Shown here piece by piece: positions 1 to 8,390 of a DNA stretch of 64,000 bases. The stretch is taken from contig NZ_CP028960.1 of the NCBI RefSeq assembly GCF_003071365.1, forward strand, positions 868,001 to 932,000, in the 5' to 3' direction. The stretch is from Methyloceanibacter sp. wino2 (GTDB lineage: Bacteria > Pseudomonadota > Alphaproteobacteria > Rhizobiales > Methyloligellaceae). The position numbers and the translations under genes are program-made. The notes below the pieces were generated by a model. The model searched no databases and was not told the DNA's origin. It saw only the letters and a program-made list of their open reading frames with translations. Each line of letters starts with the position of its first letter. Position 1 is the first letter of the stretch.

Positions 1-431
1 TCGCGAACCTTCTTCTCAGCCAAGATCTTGCCGCGGCTCTCACCTCCGATCTCGTCAACCGCAATTCCTGTCGCGTCAAACAGGAATGCCTCGTGGGGAT
101 GCCGCGTCTCGCCAACTCCACGTTGCTTCGGGCGCATTTGCTCCGGGCGACGCGCAACGACATAGCGATGGCCGCCCATGTCGAACACAAGCTCGACCTC
201 TGTCTGCATATCCGCGTCGGCGTGATCGGACCTTAACGACGGCGTCTCCTGCTCGGGCTTCGCCGGCTCTCCAAATAGCGCGAATGTCATTGCGCTGAAG
301 ACCGTGGATTTCCCCGAACCGGTTTGACCGTAGATACCAAACAGCCCAGCCTCGACCGCGTCGCGGAAGTCGATGACTTCCTTGCCCGGGTATGGGCCGA
401 ACGCCTGCAAGGTCAGCCTCACCGGTCTCAT
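1..431 (-). CDS. sbcC: SbcC-like nuclease ATPase subunit, N-terminal part (runs off the window)
   Basis: The first 143 residues of an SbcC/Rad50-type ATPase are visible; the rest lies beyond base 1. The Walker A loop GIYGQTGSGKST sits at residues 33-42, after a typical SbcC opening (MRPVRLTLQAFGPY) in which the N-terminal strands of the ABC ATPase head are recognisable. SbcC pairs with SbcD to make an ATP-dependent nuclease that opens hairpins and degrades DNA ends. The ATG at 431 overlaps the sbcD stop codon by 4 bases (ATGA), so the two are translationally coupled. It is the last visible gene of the five-gene operon that starts at 7385. The coiled coil, zinc hook and C-terminal ATPase half cannot be seen here. 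Confidence 0.9.
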   Translation of the reverse strand, partial: MRPVRLTLQAFGPYPGKEVIDFRDAVEAGLFGIYGQTGSGKSTVFSAMTFALFGEPAKPEQETPSLRSDHADADMQTEVELVFDMGGHRYVVARRPEQMRPKQRGVGETRHPHEAFLFDATGIAVDEIGGESRGKILAEKKVR

Positions 432-1575
432 TCGACGTCCTCTCCTGTCCGCACGTCATGGAGCGCAGTCGCAATGACCTTCAATTCATCCTCATTGAAG
501 CGCTCTCCCCTCACTAGTTCCAAGAAGTCTCCCATGACGTCTAATGGATTGGCCATTTTCGTCTGCCGTCCATCGAGCGACTTCACCTCAGGGGCGCGTT
601 GGTCGCGCTCGTAAGTCAAATCGCACGCGTTTGGAAAGACCGCGCGCAGGCGCTTCATCCCGTCAATCACCGGCACGTCGTCCGTAAGGACGGCCTTGAT
701 AAAATCCGTAGAGGGTTCCGCGGCTACAAGCTCAGCATGCTTCCCTCTGAGGGTCCGGATACCCCGAAGCGGCTCGAATGGAATCGTCTTGACATCGACG
801 GCGCCGGCCCCATCGATTTCGACTAGACTCATGGACTTGGCAGTGCCCGCCTCATCGAAGCCGAAGGCGAGAGGCGATCCGGAATAACAGATGTGCGGCA
901 CGCCCACCAATTGGGGACGATGCAGATGCCCCAGGGCGACATAGTGTGCGCCGTCGAAGATCTCCGGCCCGACCGTCTCAATTCCACCTACTCGGACGAG
1001 TGGCCTCTCGCTATCGCTGCTCTGCGCACCGGAGACAAAAGCGTGGCCGATGATTACCCAACGAGCCCCTTCCGGGACATTGCGGCGAGCAGCGGCAACC
1101 TGGGCGGCAAGAACGTCCTCCGGGGATTGCAGCGTTTCATCGGCGAAACACTCCCGGGCTGTGTACTCATATGCGAATGGAAGACCAGAAAAGGCGACGG
1201 GGCCGTACTTATCAGCCAGGACCAATGGCCTCTCGTCCGCACTCACATCCCCGCGGATAAGCGCTCTACGTGTGTCCGTCATGATAGACATCGACGCGAT
1301 GCGATCGCCAGAATCGTGGTTGCCGGCAATCATGGCGACCGCAGCCCTGGTCTCCGAGGCTACTCGCGACAGGAATGCATTGAACTGACGGACCGCCGTC
1401 GCAGGCGGCGCGGCGCGGCGCGATCAAAAATATCGCCAGCGATCACAAGGACGTCCACCTCACATTCCACTATCGTGCCAATGATCTGATCGAGAACCAC
1501 AGCGTGATCCTCTTCCAGCGAGATGCCGTTGAACTGGCGGCCGAGATGCAGATCGGCAGTGTGAAGAACTCTCAC
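428..1575 (-). pseudogene. sbcD: SbcD-like nuclease subunit, frameshifted by repeat expansion
   Basis: Two adjacent frames together encode a complete SbcD-type calcineurin-like phosphoesterase. The first part (1575 to about 1410) carries the metal-binding motifs DLHLG and GDIFDR; the second (about 1410 to 428) carries GNHD, GHAFVSG and GHLH. All metal ligands are thus present but split. The break is at 1407-1421, where the unit GGCGC (plus strand) occurs three times. Removing one 5-base unit restores one frame and gives the family-like stretch DRAAPPATAVRQFNAFL. The start is a GTG at 1575 that overlaps the helicase stop (GTGA). As written the protein stops after about 71 residues. It could be a true inactivation, a slippage switch, or a sequencing or assembly error. 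Confidence 0.85.
1404..1421. repeat. GGCGC pentanucleotide tandem repeat inside sbcD
   Basis: Three perfect GGCGC units (1407-1421), preceded by a partial GGC, lie exactly where the sbcD frame breaks. Two units would keep the reading frame. Short tandem repeats of this kind are classic slippage sites. Confidence 0.8.
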
Positions 1576-3821
1576 GACTGGGGCCCTCTCGCCGCGCCGG
1601 AACCGGCCAAACCTGCCGCTAGTTCGGCGAGCCCGTCCGCAGCCCGCCTATGCCCCTCCACCCACATTCGCCGGAGGACGGGCTCTGGCACCATCTCGTC
1701 AAACTTCTCCGTTTGAAGATTTTCCACAAACTCTACAATATCCGAGATGTCCGGCGGCTTCGCCGCAAGCTGGCGCAATATCTCGCACACGATCTCCGGA
1801 TGGGTATCCACCACTGTTACGCCAACGTCCAAGATCGAGCAGTCCAGCCCTGCGGCGAGAAAGGCAACCCCCAGAACACTGTTCATCTCGGTGCCGCGCC
1901 AAGTGAGCACGTGCGTGTCCCTGCCGCTTGCAATCAGGCTCTTTGAAGCGAGCTTCAGTTCGGCGTACGCACCACGCCCTTCCCCAAGCAGCGCCGTCGC
2001 ATCCTTATCGAGATAGGGGGGAAGATCGTGCGAAGCCAATACGGTACGCATGGTGGCCGACAATCGGTCATGGACTGGCTCGATGAACAGGCTCTCAAAC
2101 CTCGGTATCCGGCCCGCGCGGTGACGCTGGACCTCAAGCACCTTGCTCCGATCGTCCACATCGACAATTCTCCAGCGCTGCCCCGCGAACGTTACGATCA
2201 CACCAATGCCAACCGCATTGGAGATTGGGATCGTCCCCAGGGAACGGGCACCGAACACGAGCCGCCACTCCTGGTCGGTTGAAAAAATGGCGTAAAAGTC
2301 CCGCGATGCCACAAGCCGCTCGCCAGTCTCGCCAAGCATGATCGTGCCGTCCGGGGCCTGTTCCAACAGTCGGTGCTCAGGCGAAGCCATGCCGCGCAAC
2401 AGCTCCGCGTAGTCCCGCTTTGTCATAACGGACATCGGCCCTATGCCACAGATCGCATCGTAGAGGGCCTCCGCGCGGGATCCTCCCAACTGCGTTATCA
2501 ATGACAATGTCTGGTGGAGCACAACCGTAGCGACGGCCGCGTCGGCGCACGGTGCTTCTACAAATCTCTCGACGAGCAACCGGACCGCGGCAACTGAGCG
2601 CACGACATCCAACCTTAGGCGATCTATCGGGTCTGCATCCTTCGACAAGAGCTGTTCCCTCGCATAGATGCGCAAGATGGCCGGCACACCGCTTCTGCGG
2701 CCGCTCCTCCCGAGTCGCTGACGAAGTGACGACATGGAACGCGGCGCACCCACCTGGGCGATCGAGGTGACGGAACCGATATCGATGCCGAGTTCGAGCG
2801 TCGTTGTGGCCACGGCCGTGGTTGGAAGTTCTCCTTGCTTCAACCGAAGTTCCAGCTCCTCACGCAGCTCCTTCGACAGGCTGCCATGATGCGGAAAGAA
2901 CTCATTGGGAACATGAGCTAAATCTGATCGAGTGCGCAGACGGTCAGCTACCGCCTCGACCCGGCGCCTTGAACCCGCAAAGGCAAGATTGTTTGAGCCG
3001 CGAAGCGTCGCAAAAAGATGATCCGCAATCCGATCAAGGGCGACAGGCTTTGCCTCATCTTCGATACCATCCACATCGTCAGCGTCCGCCGGGTCCGTGT
3101 ATGCCCTGATCTGGAGACGTAGCTCCGGGGAATCGCCGGCTGCCTCCACTATAGACACTAGACTTGGGTCGTTCGGATTGAGCCAGGCCGCGGCCCGTTC
3201 GAGGTCACCAATTGTTGCCGACAGACCGAGCCGCCGCGCGCGATTGCTTGACAACGCATCGATGCGCCGAAGCAAGCTGGATAAATGTAGTCCCCGTGGG
3301 CCATTGAGGAATGCATGCAGCTCATCGACAACGATGTACGACAAAGACCCCAACATGGCCTTCGCGTCGTTCGGCCGCCGGATTAACATGGCCTCAATCG
3401 ATTCAGGCGTGATCAGAATTAGCCCTCTGGGGTTCCTGCGGGCCCGTTGCTTTGCAGCCTGCGGGGCATCGCCGTGCCAACGCACCACCTCCACTCCAAG
3501 GCGCTCACAAAGTTGATCGAGACGCCGAAACTGATCGTTGATGAGAGCCTTGAGGGGGCTCACGTAAAGGACCGAGAAACCCCGCTCCATGCGATCGGCG
3601 ACCTGCGTCAGGATCGGCAGGAAGGCGGCTTCCGTCTTTCCTGCCGCGGTCGAAGCCGCAATGAGAATGTCCGCATTCTCGTCAAGCACCGCTGAAATGG
3701 TTCGGTTTTGGACATCGCGAAGCTCCGCCCACTGCTGCTCCCAGATCCAGCGGCGAATCTCTGCATGGAGCCTATCGAAGCTCGAGGCCGACTCAGAGTC
3801 GGATAGAGGAGAGGTCGTCAT
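1572..3821 (-). CDS. sngC: DEAD/DEAH-box helicase, Shango SngC-like
   Basis: A 749-residue superfamily 2 helicase. Walker A is ASTAAGKT at residues 56-63, the DExH box reads VVDELHAF, motif III is LSATIGD, and the motif VI region is QRLGRSGRR, so both RecA-like lobes are intact. The long C-terminal region resembles Lhr-type accessory domains. The ATG at 3821 (MTTSPLSDSES) was chosen over the longer frame because the upstream residues overlap the ATPase gene without similarity to the family; the overlap with that gene is then 29 bases. In Shango defence systems a helicase of this type follows a TerB protein and an ATPase, the same order as here. Direct action on phage DNA is inferred. The DNA helicase fold is certain; the system assignment rests on gene order. 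Confidence 0.85.
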   Translation of the reverse strand: MTTSPLSDSESASSFDRLHAEIRRWIWEQQWAELRDVQNRTISAVLDENADILIAASTAAGKTEAAFLPILTQVADRMERGFSVLYVSPLKALINDQFRRLDQLCERLGVEVVRWHGDAPQAAKQRARRNPRGLILITPESIEAMLIRRPNDAKAMLGSLSYIVVDELHAFLNGPRGLHLSSLLRRIDALSSNRARRLGLSATIGDLERAAAWLNPNDPSLVSIVEAAGDSPELRLQIRAYTDPADADDVDGIEDEAKPVALDRIADHLFATLRGSNNLAFAGSRRRVEAVADRLRTRSDLAHVPNEFFPHHGSLSKELREELELRLKQGELPTTAVATTTLELGIDIGSVTSIAQVGAPRSMSSLRQRLGRSGRRSGVPAILRIYAREQLLSKDADPIDRLRLDVVRSVAAVRLLVERFVEAPCADAAVATVVLHQTLSLITQLGGSRAEALYDAICGIGPMSVMTKRDYAELLRGMASPEHRLLEQAPDGTIMLGETGERLVASRDFYAIFSTDQEWRLVFGARSLGTIPISNAVGIGVIVTFAGQRWRIVDVDDRSKVLEVQRHRAGRIPRFESLFIEPVHDRLSATMRTVLASHDLPPYLDKDATALLGEGRGAYAELKLASKSLIASGRDTHVLTWRGTEMNSVLGVAFLAAGLDCSILDVGVTVVDTHPEIVCEILRQLAAKPPDISDIVEFVENLQTEKFDEMVPEPVLRRMWVEGHRRAADGLAELAAGLAGSGAARGPQS

Positions 3822-5112
3822 TGCTACCGCCGCCTTCGTCTCCCAATTCGAGGTCCATTGCGGCCTCGGCATCGAGCGCGACTTCCATGTCACCGATCAG
3901 GTTCTGCCACTTGGTTTCTGGATTTTGTTCGAGAACCGCCAAGAACTGGACGAAGGCCTTGATTGTGTTGCGCGGCGTCCGGAAATAGGCCTCCCCGACA
4001 TGCCGATTGCAGTGCTGCATGAACATCGGCAGCGCGTCATCCGGCACGAGATAGTTTGAAGGGTCTCCCAGGGCAAAAATGGCGCGGATCTTGGCAAGAA
4101 GGATCAGCAAGTCCTCCGGCGTGAGGTTCTGCAGCCTCACGATGGGTCCGGAAAGGTCGACGAGTCCATCTCTTGCGAAGCTGTTCTCCGCGAGACGCGA
4201 TTGCAGCGCCGCATAGCTATAGAGGCCCCGCCGGGTGTCCATAAGAAACTCGGGCGTGCCGCCGAAAGCGAATCCAATTCCCCCGACATTGCCCTGCAAG
4301 ACGTCATTCAGGATCCGAAGGATTTGTTCGAAGTTCTGGTTGCGTGCTTGACTGCTTTGAAGCTTGTAAAGATTGACCATCTCGTCGAAGACGATGAAGA
4401 GGCCGGCATAGCCCGCCAACCTCACGAAGGCGGCAAGCAACTTCAATGCGTCGTAGACATCGTTGTCACCGATAATGTTGCGCACGCCGAGTGCTTGTCG
4501 CGCCTCCGTCTTGGTTGAGTATTCACCCCGAAGCCAACGAAGGGCGGCGTCCTTCAGGTTCTCGTCGCCCTCTTCGCTGCCGCGCCAATATGCCTTGAGA
4601 ACTGTCGCATAGTCATAGCCGCCAATGTACTCTTGTAGATGCGCGAGCCTATCGTCAACGACCCTCTCGACAGGTCTCGCATTGTTGCTCGCCTCGTTGA
4701 CACAGTCCGTCACGAAACGCTCGACGACGCTTGGCAACGCACCGCCATTGGGTCTCGTGCGCGTGGCCATGTTTCTAACGGCTTCCGCATATAGGCCGCG
4801 TGCCTGCCCGGCGGAGGCGTGCAGACGCCGGTCAGGAGCGAGGTCAGCATGTAGCGTAATGCACTTCCGCTCCAGCGCGATCAGTCGAACAAGATTTAGG
4901 AAGAAGGTCTTCCCTGCACCGTATTCGCCGATCACGAACCTAATCGTTGCCCCGCCGGCGACAACGCGCTCGACGTCGCGCACCAAGGCCTCTACCTCGG
5001 CGGCGCGGCCGACCTGGACATGTTGAAGTCCAACCCGCGGAACCACACCGGCGGCAAGAGCCTGCAGGATTACGTCACGCTCGCGAGGCCGAATCCGTGA
5101 TGTTCCAGTCAT
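3793..5112 (-). CDS. sngB: P-loop ATPase (DUF2791/BREX-type ATP-binding), Shango SngB-like
   Basis: A 439-residue AAA-type ATPase. Walker A is GEYGAGKT at residues 62-69 and Walker B is in GLFIVFDEM near residue 245, in the pattern seen in BrxC/BrxD and DUF2791 ATP-binding proteins. No membrane segment is seen. The start ATG at 5112 overlaps the stop of the upstream TerB-domain gene by 4 bases and the 3' end overlaps the helicase start by 29 bases, so the three products are probably made in fixed proportions. In Shango loci the ATPase sits between the TerB protein and the helicase. Its likely role is as the energy-using switch of a sensor-effector complex (inference). A BREX assignment is unlikely because no PglX, PglZ or BrxL is present. 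Confidence 0.85.
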   Translation of the reverse strand: MTGTSRIRPRERDVILQALAAGVVPRVGLQHVQVGRAAEVEALVRDVERVVAGGATIRFVIGEYGAGKTFFLNLVRLIALERKCITLHADLAPDRRLHASAGQARGLYAEAVRNMATRTRPNGGALPSVVERFVTDCVNEASNNARPVERVVDDRLAHLQEYIGGYDYATVLKAYWRGSEEGDENLKDAALRWLRGEYSTKTEARQALGVRNIIGDNDVYDALKLLAAFVRLAGYAGLFIVFDEMVNLYKLQSSQARNQNFEQILRILNDVLQGNVGGIGFAFGGTPEFLMDTRRGLYSYAALQSRLAENSFARDGLVDLSGPIVRLQNLTPEDLLILLAKIRAIFALGDPSNYLVPDDALPMFMQHCNRHVGEAYFRTPRNTIKAFVQFLAVLEQNPETKWQNLIGDMEVALDAEAAMDLELGDEGGGSNDDLSSIRL

Positions 5113-7385
5113 ATAGTGGCCTCCATGCCCTTCAGTTCGATCTCGATGTGGTGCGCGATTGAAAGCTCTACGTCGTCGTCAATGATTGGTTCTCCGAAGA
5201 GATCGAAGCCCCAATCGTTGATCAGTTCGATGGCACCGTCCGGTAGCAGTCTCAGGTTCCGCGCCAGATCGTCGAAACGTTCCCGCGCCAAACCAGGAGC
5301 GGAGAGGAGGTGCTCCAAAAGGGCAGCGTGGGCAGCATCGAGCCCTGAGAAGCGTGAAGCGGCGGTCGGTGTGGACGTTTCGGCCGGTGGTGGCGGTGGC
5401 GCGAACTCTTCTTCTACGAAGATGCCCGTCAGCAGTTTGGAGACGGCCAAGGTTTCGGACCTAATGCGCTCAAGGCGAGCAAGATCGATCTGGACCCCAG
5501 TGGAAGCGGTTCGCAAATCCCGCGGATCGCCGGGAATCGGGACACCTGGGGTCCGATGTTCACCGGACACGGGAACGGGCTCGTCCAGCGCGATTGCTCC
5601 CCGGTGCAGGGCCGCGTAGAGGTTCTCCTTAGGGAACCCGAGAGTCTTGTAGACCCGTTCCAGGAATTTGACTTCCGCTGGGCTGGCATGGCCGTCCGCC
5701 AAGACCGCAGCGGTTGCCGAATCGACTGCAGCTTGTCTTGCAGCCGGCGATAGCGCCTTCAACTTCTGGATCGCGGCCTGCTGAGCAGGCATGTCCTCGA
5801 GGAACGTGCTTGCGTATGCCGTGAGCCGGACCTTTTCGATCTCACCAATGCTGCTTAGCGCTCGTACCTCGCCCACGATCGACTCGAACTCTTCAGGCGC
5901 AACCCGACCGTCGGCGGCAACAGCTAGACTGGAGATGTCGATCATGGTTCGAGCAGCGACAAAATCAGGGGCATCGCCATCGATGCTGGCTCCGTTCCTC
6001 GCTTTGAACAGCAGCATGCGGCCGTCGCCCTGCATGTTCCTGGAACCGTACCGGCGGTCTGGCTCGAATGCTATGTCGAGCCTGTCGAGCAGCGCGCCAA
6101 TCTTGTTGCAAAGTCCAGCGGGAACGTTCCCAGTTGCTTCAATCTTCAAGGACAGCGCAGATGCCAGATCCGAGACCTTCAAACTCACCGCGTCACGACC
6201 GGCGAAGAGTTGTTCCAGTCTTTGGGCAACAGCCGTGCCCAATGTCGACGAGAACAGCTCTGTTGGAAGCAGGAGGGCTGCTTCCATGGTTCCCCGCGCC
6301 TCAGGCGATCTTCCGAGCAGCCTGCTATAGGCGGCGAGTTCATCACTGCAGGCATTCAGGATGTCCCGCAGACTGTCGAGAGGTGCCGAGATTGCTGCGA
6401 TGTCGGGAAGCGGCCCTGATTCGTCACATATCTCTGTCTGGGAACCGAAGCCGCCACTCGCCGCGCGATAATCCAGTTTCAGCCGTGACTTGGGCGGCCT
6501 GACCTTCAAACCATTCGGATACCGTTCGGCAAACCGATGCCGCCAGAGGGCTAGCAATTTGGTGAAGCAACGCCGTGCCGGCGTCCGCAGATTCGTGTCC
6601 GGAAGCGACAGCAACCACAAAAGCGCTTCGCCATGATCAAGGCTTTCACGGGCTGCGAGCTTGCGGCCGAGATACGCACGGACTTGCATGGGCATCTCGT
6701 AGCCGGAACGAAGATCTGGCGACAGTTGCGGCCGCTCTATGTCCGCAGAGGAGACGAGCCGGGCTGCATCGAGAAACCTCGTCGCGTAGCCTTTGAACGA
6801 ATTGTTCGTGCCGTAGATCTCGAGGAGTCGACGGACTTCGCGAATTAGGTCCGGCGCTTCCGAATGCGCTCCATCCACAAGCAAGCGGCGTTCGATGCCA
6901 TAGAAGAACAGAAAGACATATCCGATGCCGATGGATGGATCGTCACGCCCGGCCGCCAGCCAGCCAAGATAGGTTCTCCGCGCGACCGGCGTCATCCTCT
7001 GATAGGAAGGCCAGTAGGACATCGAACTTCCCAGTCGGTCCTCTCCCGACGAAGCGACCTTGCAGGCCGGGTCTACGACACAGTTTCCGCAGTTCCCTTC
7101 GAATTGGTCCGGGAGTAGTCCGCCGAGGTAGAACATTCCAGAAGTAATCGTGAAGCCTGCAACATTGGCAGTCTGTCCAACGGAGACCCAGCGGGCCGGA
7201 GCCGACGTCCTTCGCGAGACGCGCCCGGCCTGAGGCGACGCTCCCCACGATGTCTCTAATGACGAGGACGCATCGTGGCCGGCGAGGACTCTTTGGTGCG
7301 CGGCGCCAAGCCTTGCTTTCGGGCCTTTGGAACCACGATAGACAAGCCACAAGACCACACCGCCGATGACGAGCAACCAGAACAA
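5109..7385 (-). CDS. sngA: TerB-N/TerB/TerB-C domain membrane-anchored protein, Shango SngA-like
   Basis: A 758-residue protein with an N-terminal membrane helix (about residues 2-17), then a TerB-N domain beginning near residue 66 (VAGFTITSGMFYLGGLL) with a Cys cluster at 99, 102 and 108. A TerB-like acidic helical domain (motifs DGRVAPEEFES and DGHASPAEVKFLERV) lies around residues 480-600, and a TerB-C domain is at the end. The start is a TTG preceded by a good ribosome site (GGGAGGGG), with no better ATG nearby. It is first in the operon TerB, ATPase, helicase, sbcD, sbcC, with 4-base overlaps. TerB-domain proteins are associated with membrane-linked stress and phage defence. The anchor suggests that the complex is assembled at the inner membrane. 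Confidence 0.85.
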   Translation of the reverse strand: MFWLLVIGGVVLWLVYRGSKGPKARLGAAHQRVLAGHDASSSLETSWGASPQAGRVSRRTSAPARWVSVGQTANVAGFTITSGMFYLGGLLPDQFEGNCGNCVVDPACKVASSGEDRLGSSMSYWPSYQRMTPVARRTYLGWLAAGRDDPSIGIGYVFLFFYGIERRLLVDGAHSEAPDLIREVRRLLEIYGTNNSFKGYATRFLDAARLVSSADIERPQLSPDLRSGYEMPMQVRAYLGRKLAARESLDHGEALLWLLSLPDTNLRTPARRCFTKLLALWRHRFAERYPNGLKVRPPKSRLKLDYRAASGGFGSQTEICDESGPLPDIAAISAPLDSLRDILNACSDELAAYSRLLGRSPEARGTMEAALLLPTELFSSTLGTAVAQRLEQLFAGRDAVSLKVSDLASALSLKIEATGNVPAGLCNKIGALLDRLDIAFEPDRRYGSRNMQGDGRMLLFKARNGASIDGDAPDFVAARTMIDISSLAVAADGRVAPEEFESIVGEVRALSSIGEIEKVRLTAYASTFLEDMPAQQAAIQKLKALSPAARQAAVDSATAAVLADGHASPAEVKFLERVYKTLGFPKENLYAALHRGAIALDEPVPVSGEHRTPGVPIPGDPRDLRTASTGVQIDLARLERIRSETLAVSKLLTGIFVEEEFAPPPPPAETSTPTAASRFSGLDAAHAALLEHLLSAPGLARERFDDLARNLRLLPDGAIELINDWGFDLFGEPIIDDDVELSIAHHIEIELKGMEATI

Positions 7386-7570
7386 CTGATACCCCTCCCG
7401 AGCGGCTAATGTATACGTAAGATTGCAGTCAGGAAATATACGCGAGTGACGTGGTTACCGTGATCATGCTCGGCGGACGCGTCAGCAGGTGTGAGGTTGA
7501 ACAGCACGCAGAAGATGGAGCAAATGGCCTTGGTCGACGAGCAGATTGCGTAGTTTACGAACTGTCCCGC

Positions 7571-7756
7571 CAAGTGTGACCCCAAGAGTGGCCAGTTGAG
7601 AAAAAGCGCGAGAAACACCCCTGCTCGCGCAAAGGCTTGCGTCTCCCTACACCCTTTCCGCAGAACCGCCGCCGACTAGTGGCGCAATTCCGCGCTTCTT
7701 CGGCGCTGTTTGGTGAGTGTCTGGAGAGAGCCGAAGAGCCCGCGACTTGGTGGCTG
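7571..7756. repeat. Partial copy A of the ~240-bp tRNA-flank repeat
   Basis: This block, from GTGTGACCCC to TGGCTG, is repeated in copy B (7771-8012) and copy C (47583-47825) in the same orientation. A and B share long identical stretches such as CGCTTCTTCGGCGCTGTTTG. Copy A lacks the first 50 bases of the full unit. No gene is evident; small reading frames here are not conserved between copies. Confidence 0.85.
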
Positions 7757-7773
7757 AGAGCATCGGATTCGAA
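7751..7773 (-). other. Possible 3'-end remnant of a tRNA gene
   Basis: Read on the minus strand, the right edge of copy A is TTCGAATCCGATGCTCTCAG followed by CCA. This has the exact spacing of a tRNA T-loop, T-stem 3' strand, acceptor 3' strand, discriminator base and CCA, as in the tRNA-Gln at 47820. The matching 5' half of the T-stem is missing, so only the 3' end is left. This is what an attachment-site duplication would leave. Confidence 0.45.
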
Positions 7774-8012
7774 GTTCGACACACATCATGATGCTAGGCT
7801 GACGGTGAGACCATCAGGTCCTCGCAAAGTGTGACCCCCGAAATCGGCCTGTAGAGAAAAAGCGCGGGAAGTGCCCCTTCTAGCACCGAGACTTATGTCT
7901 CTCTGCGCTCTTCAGGCAGAACCGCCGCCGAGGAGTGGCGCAATTCCGCGCTTCTTCGGCGCTGTTTGGTGAGTGTCTGGAGAGAGCCGAAGAGCCCGCG
8001 ACTAGGTGGCTG
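7771..8012. repeat. Copy B of the ~240-bp tRNA-flank repeat
   Basis: A full-length copy of the block found beside tRNA-Gln at 47583-47825, in the same orientation. Both begin at GAAG(T/C)TCGACACACATCATG and end at GCGACTAGGTGGCTG, where the similarity stops sharply at the tRNA CCA end. Internal divergence shows that the copies are related but not recent duplicates. It is the probable distal boundary of the island. Confidence 0.85.
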
Positions 8013-8049
8013 TGCTGGGAGGCTGCAGCGAACGCGTCTCTGCCGTCAA

Positions 8050-8209
8050 ATTCCCTGATACCCGGGAAAATACAGGGAATCTAGTCGGATTCAAGTCGTC
8101 AGGCGACGAGGGCACCAGCCTATACAAGCGATTGCGGGTGGAATTCCCTACTAAGCAGAACAGGGAAATATTGGCTGCGAACAGGGAACGTTCCCTCAGC
8201 AACAGGGAT
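8050..8209. repeat. Cluster of ACAGGGAA motifs in both orientations
   Basis: Within about 160 bases the motif ACAGGGAA/TTCCCTGT or a close form occurs at about 8051, 8072, 8143, 8160, 8181 and 8202. One pair is back to back as ACAGGGAACGTTCCCT (8181-8196). No coding frame explains the spacing. Its function is unknown. Confidence 0.6.
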
Positions 8210-8390
8210 CGCCCTCGCCTCTTAATGAATTTTCACAACCGCTGGGTAATGGACGTTACGAAGCAGCTCGCCGCTGACTGCTTTTGACCCAGAGCAGACA
8301 TCCTTAACAACCAGGCCGGTGCCTATCCAGAACGGCCACACCGCCGCTCACGACCTTGGTTTGTGGCGCCCGCTTCACTATGTTGCGGGC

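Noticed and set aside
1-7385. BREX or DISARM assignment for the left operon
   Set aside because: The ATPase and helicase have some resemblance to BREX parts, but PglX, PglZ, BrxL and a methyltransferase are all missing; the TerB protein points to Shango.
7386-8390. Several 60-95 residue frames in and around the repeat copies
   Set aside because: They are not maintained between repeat copies A, B and C, and stop or shift where the copies differ.
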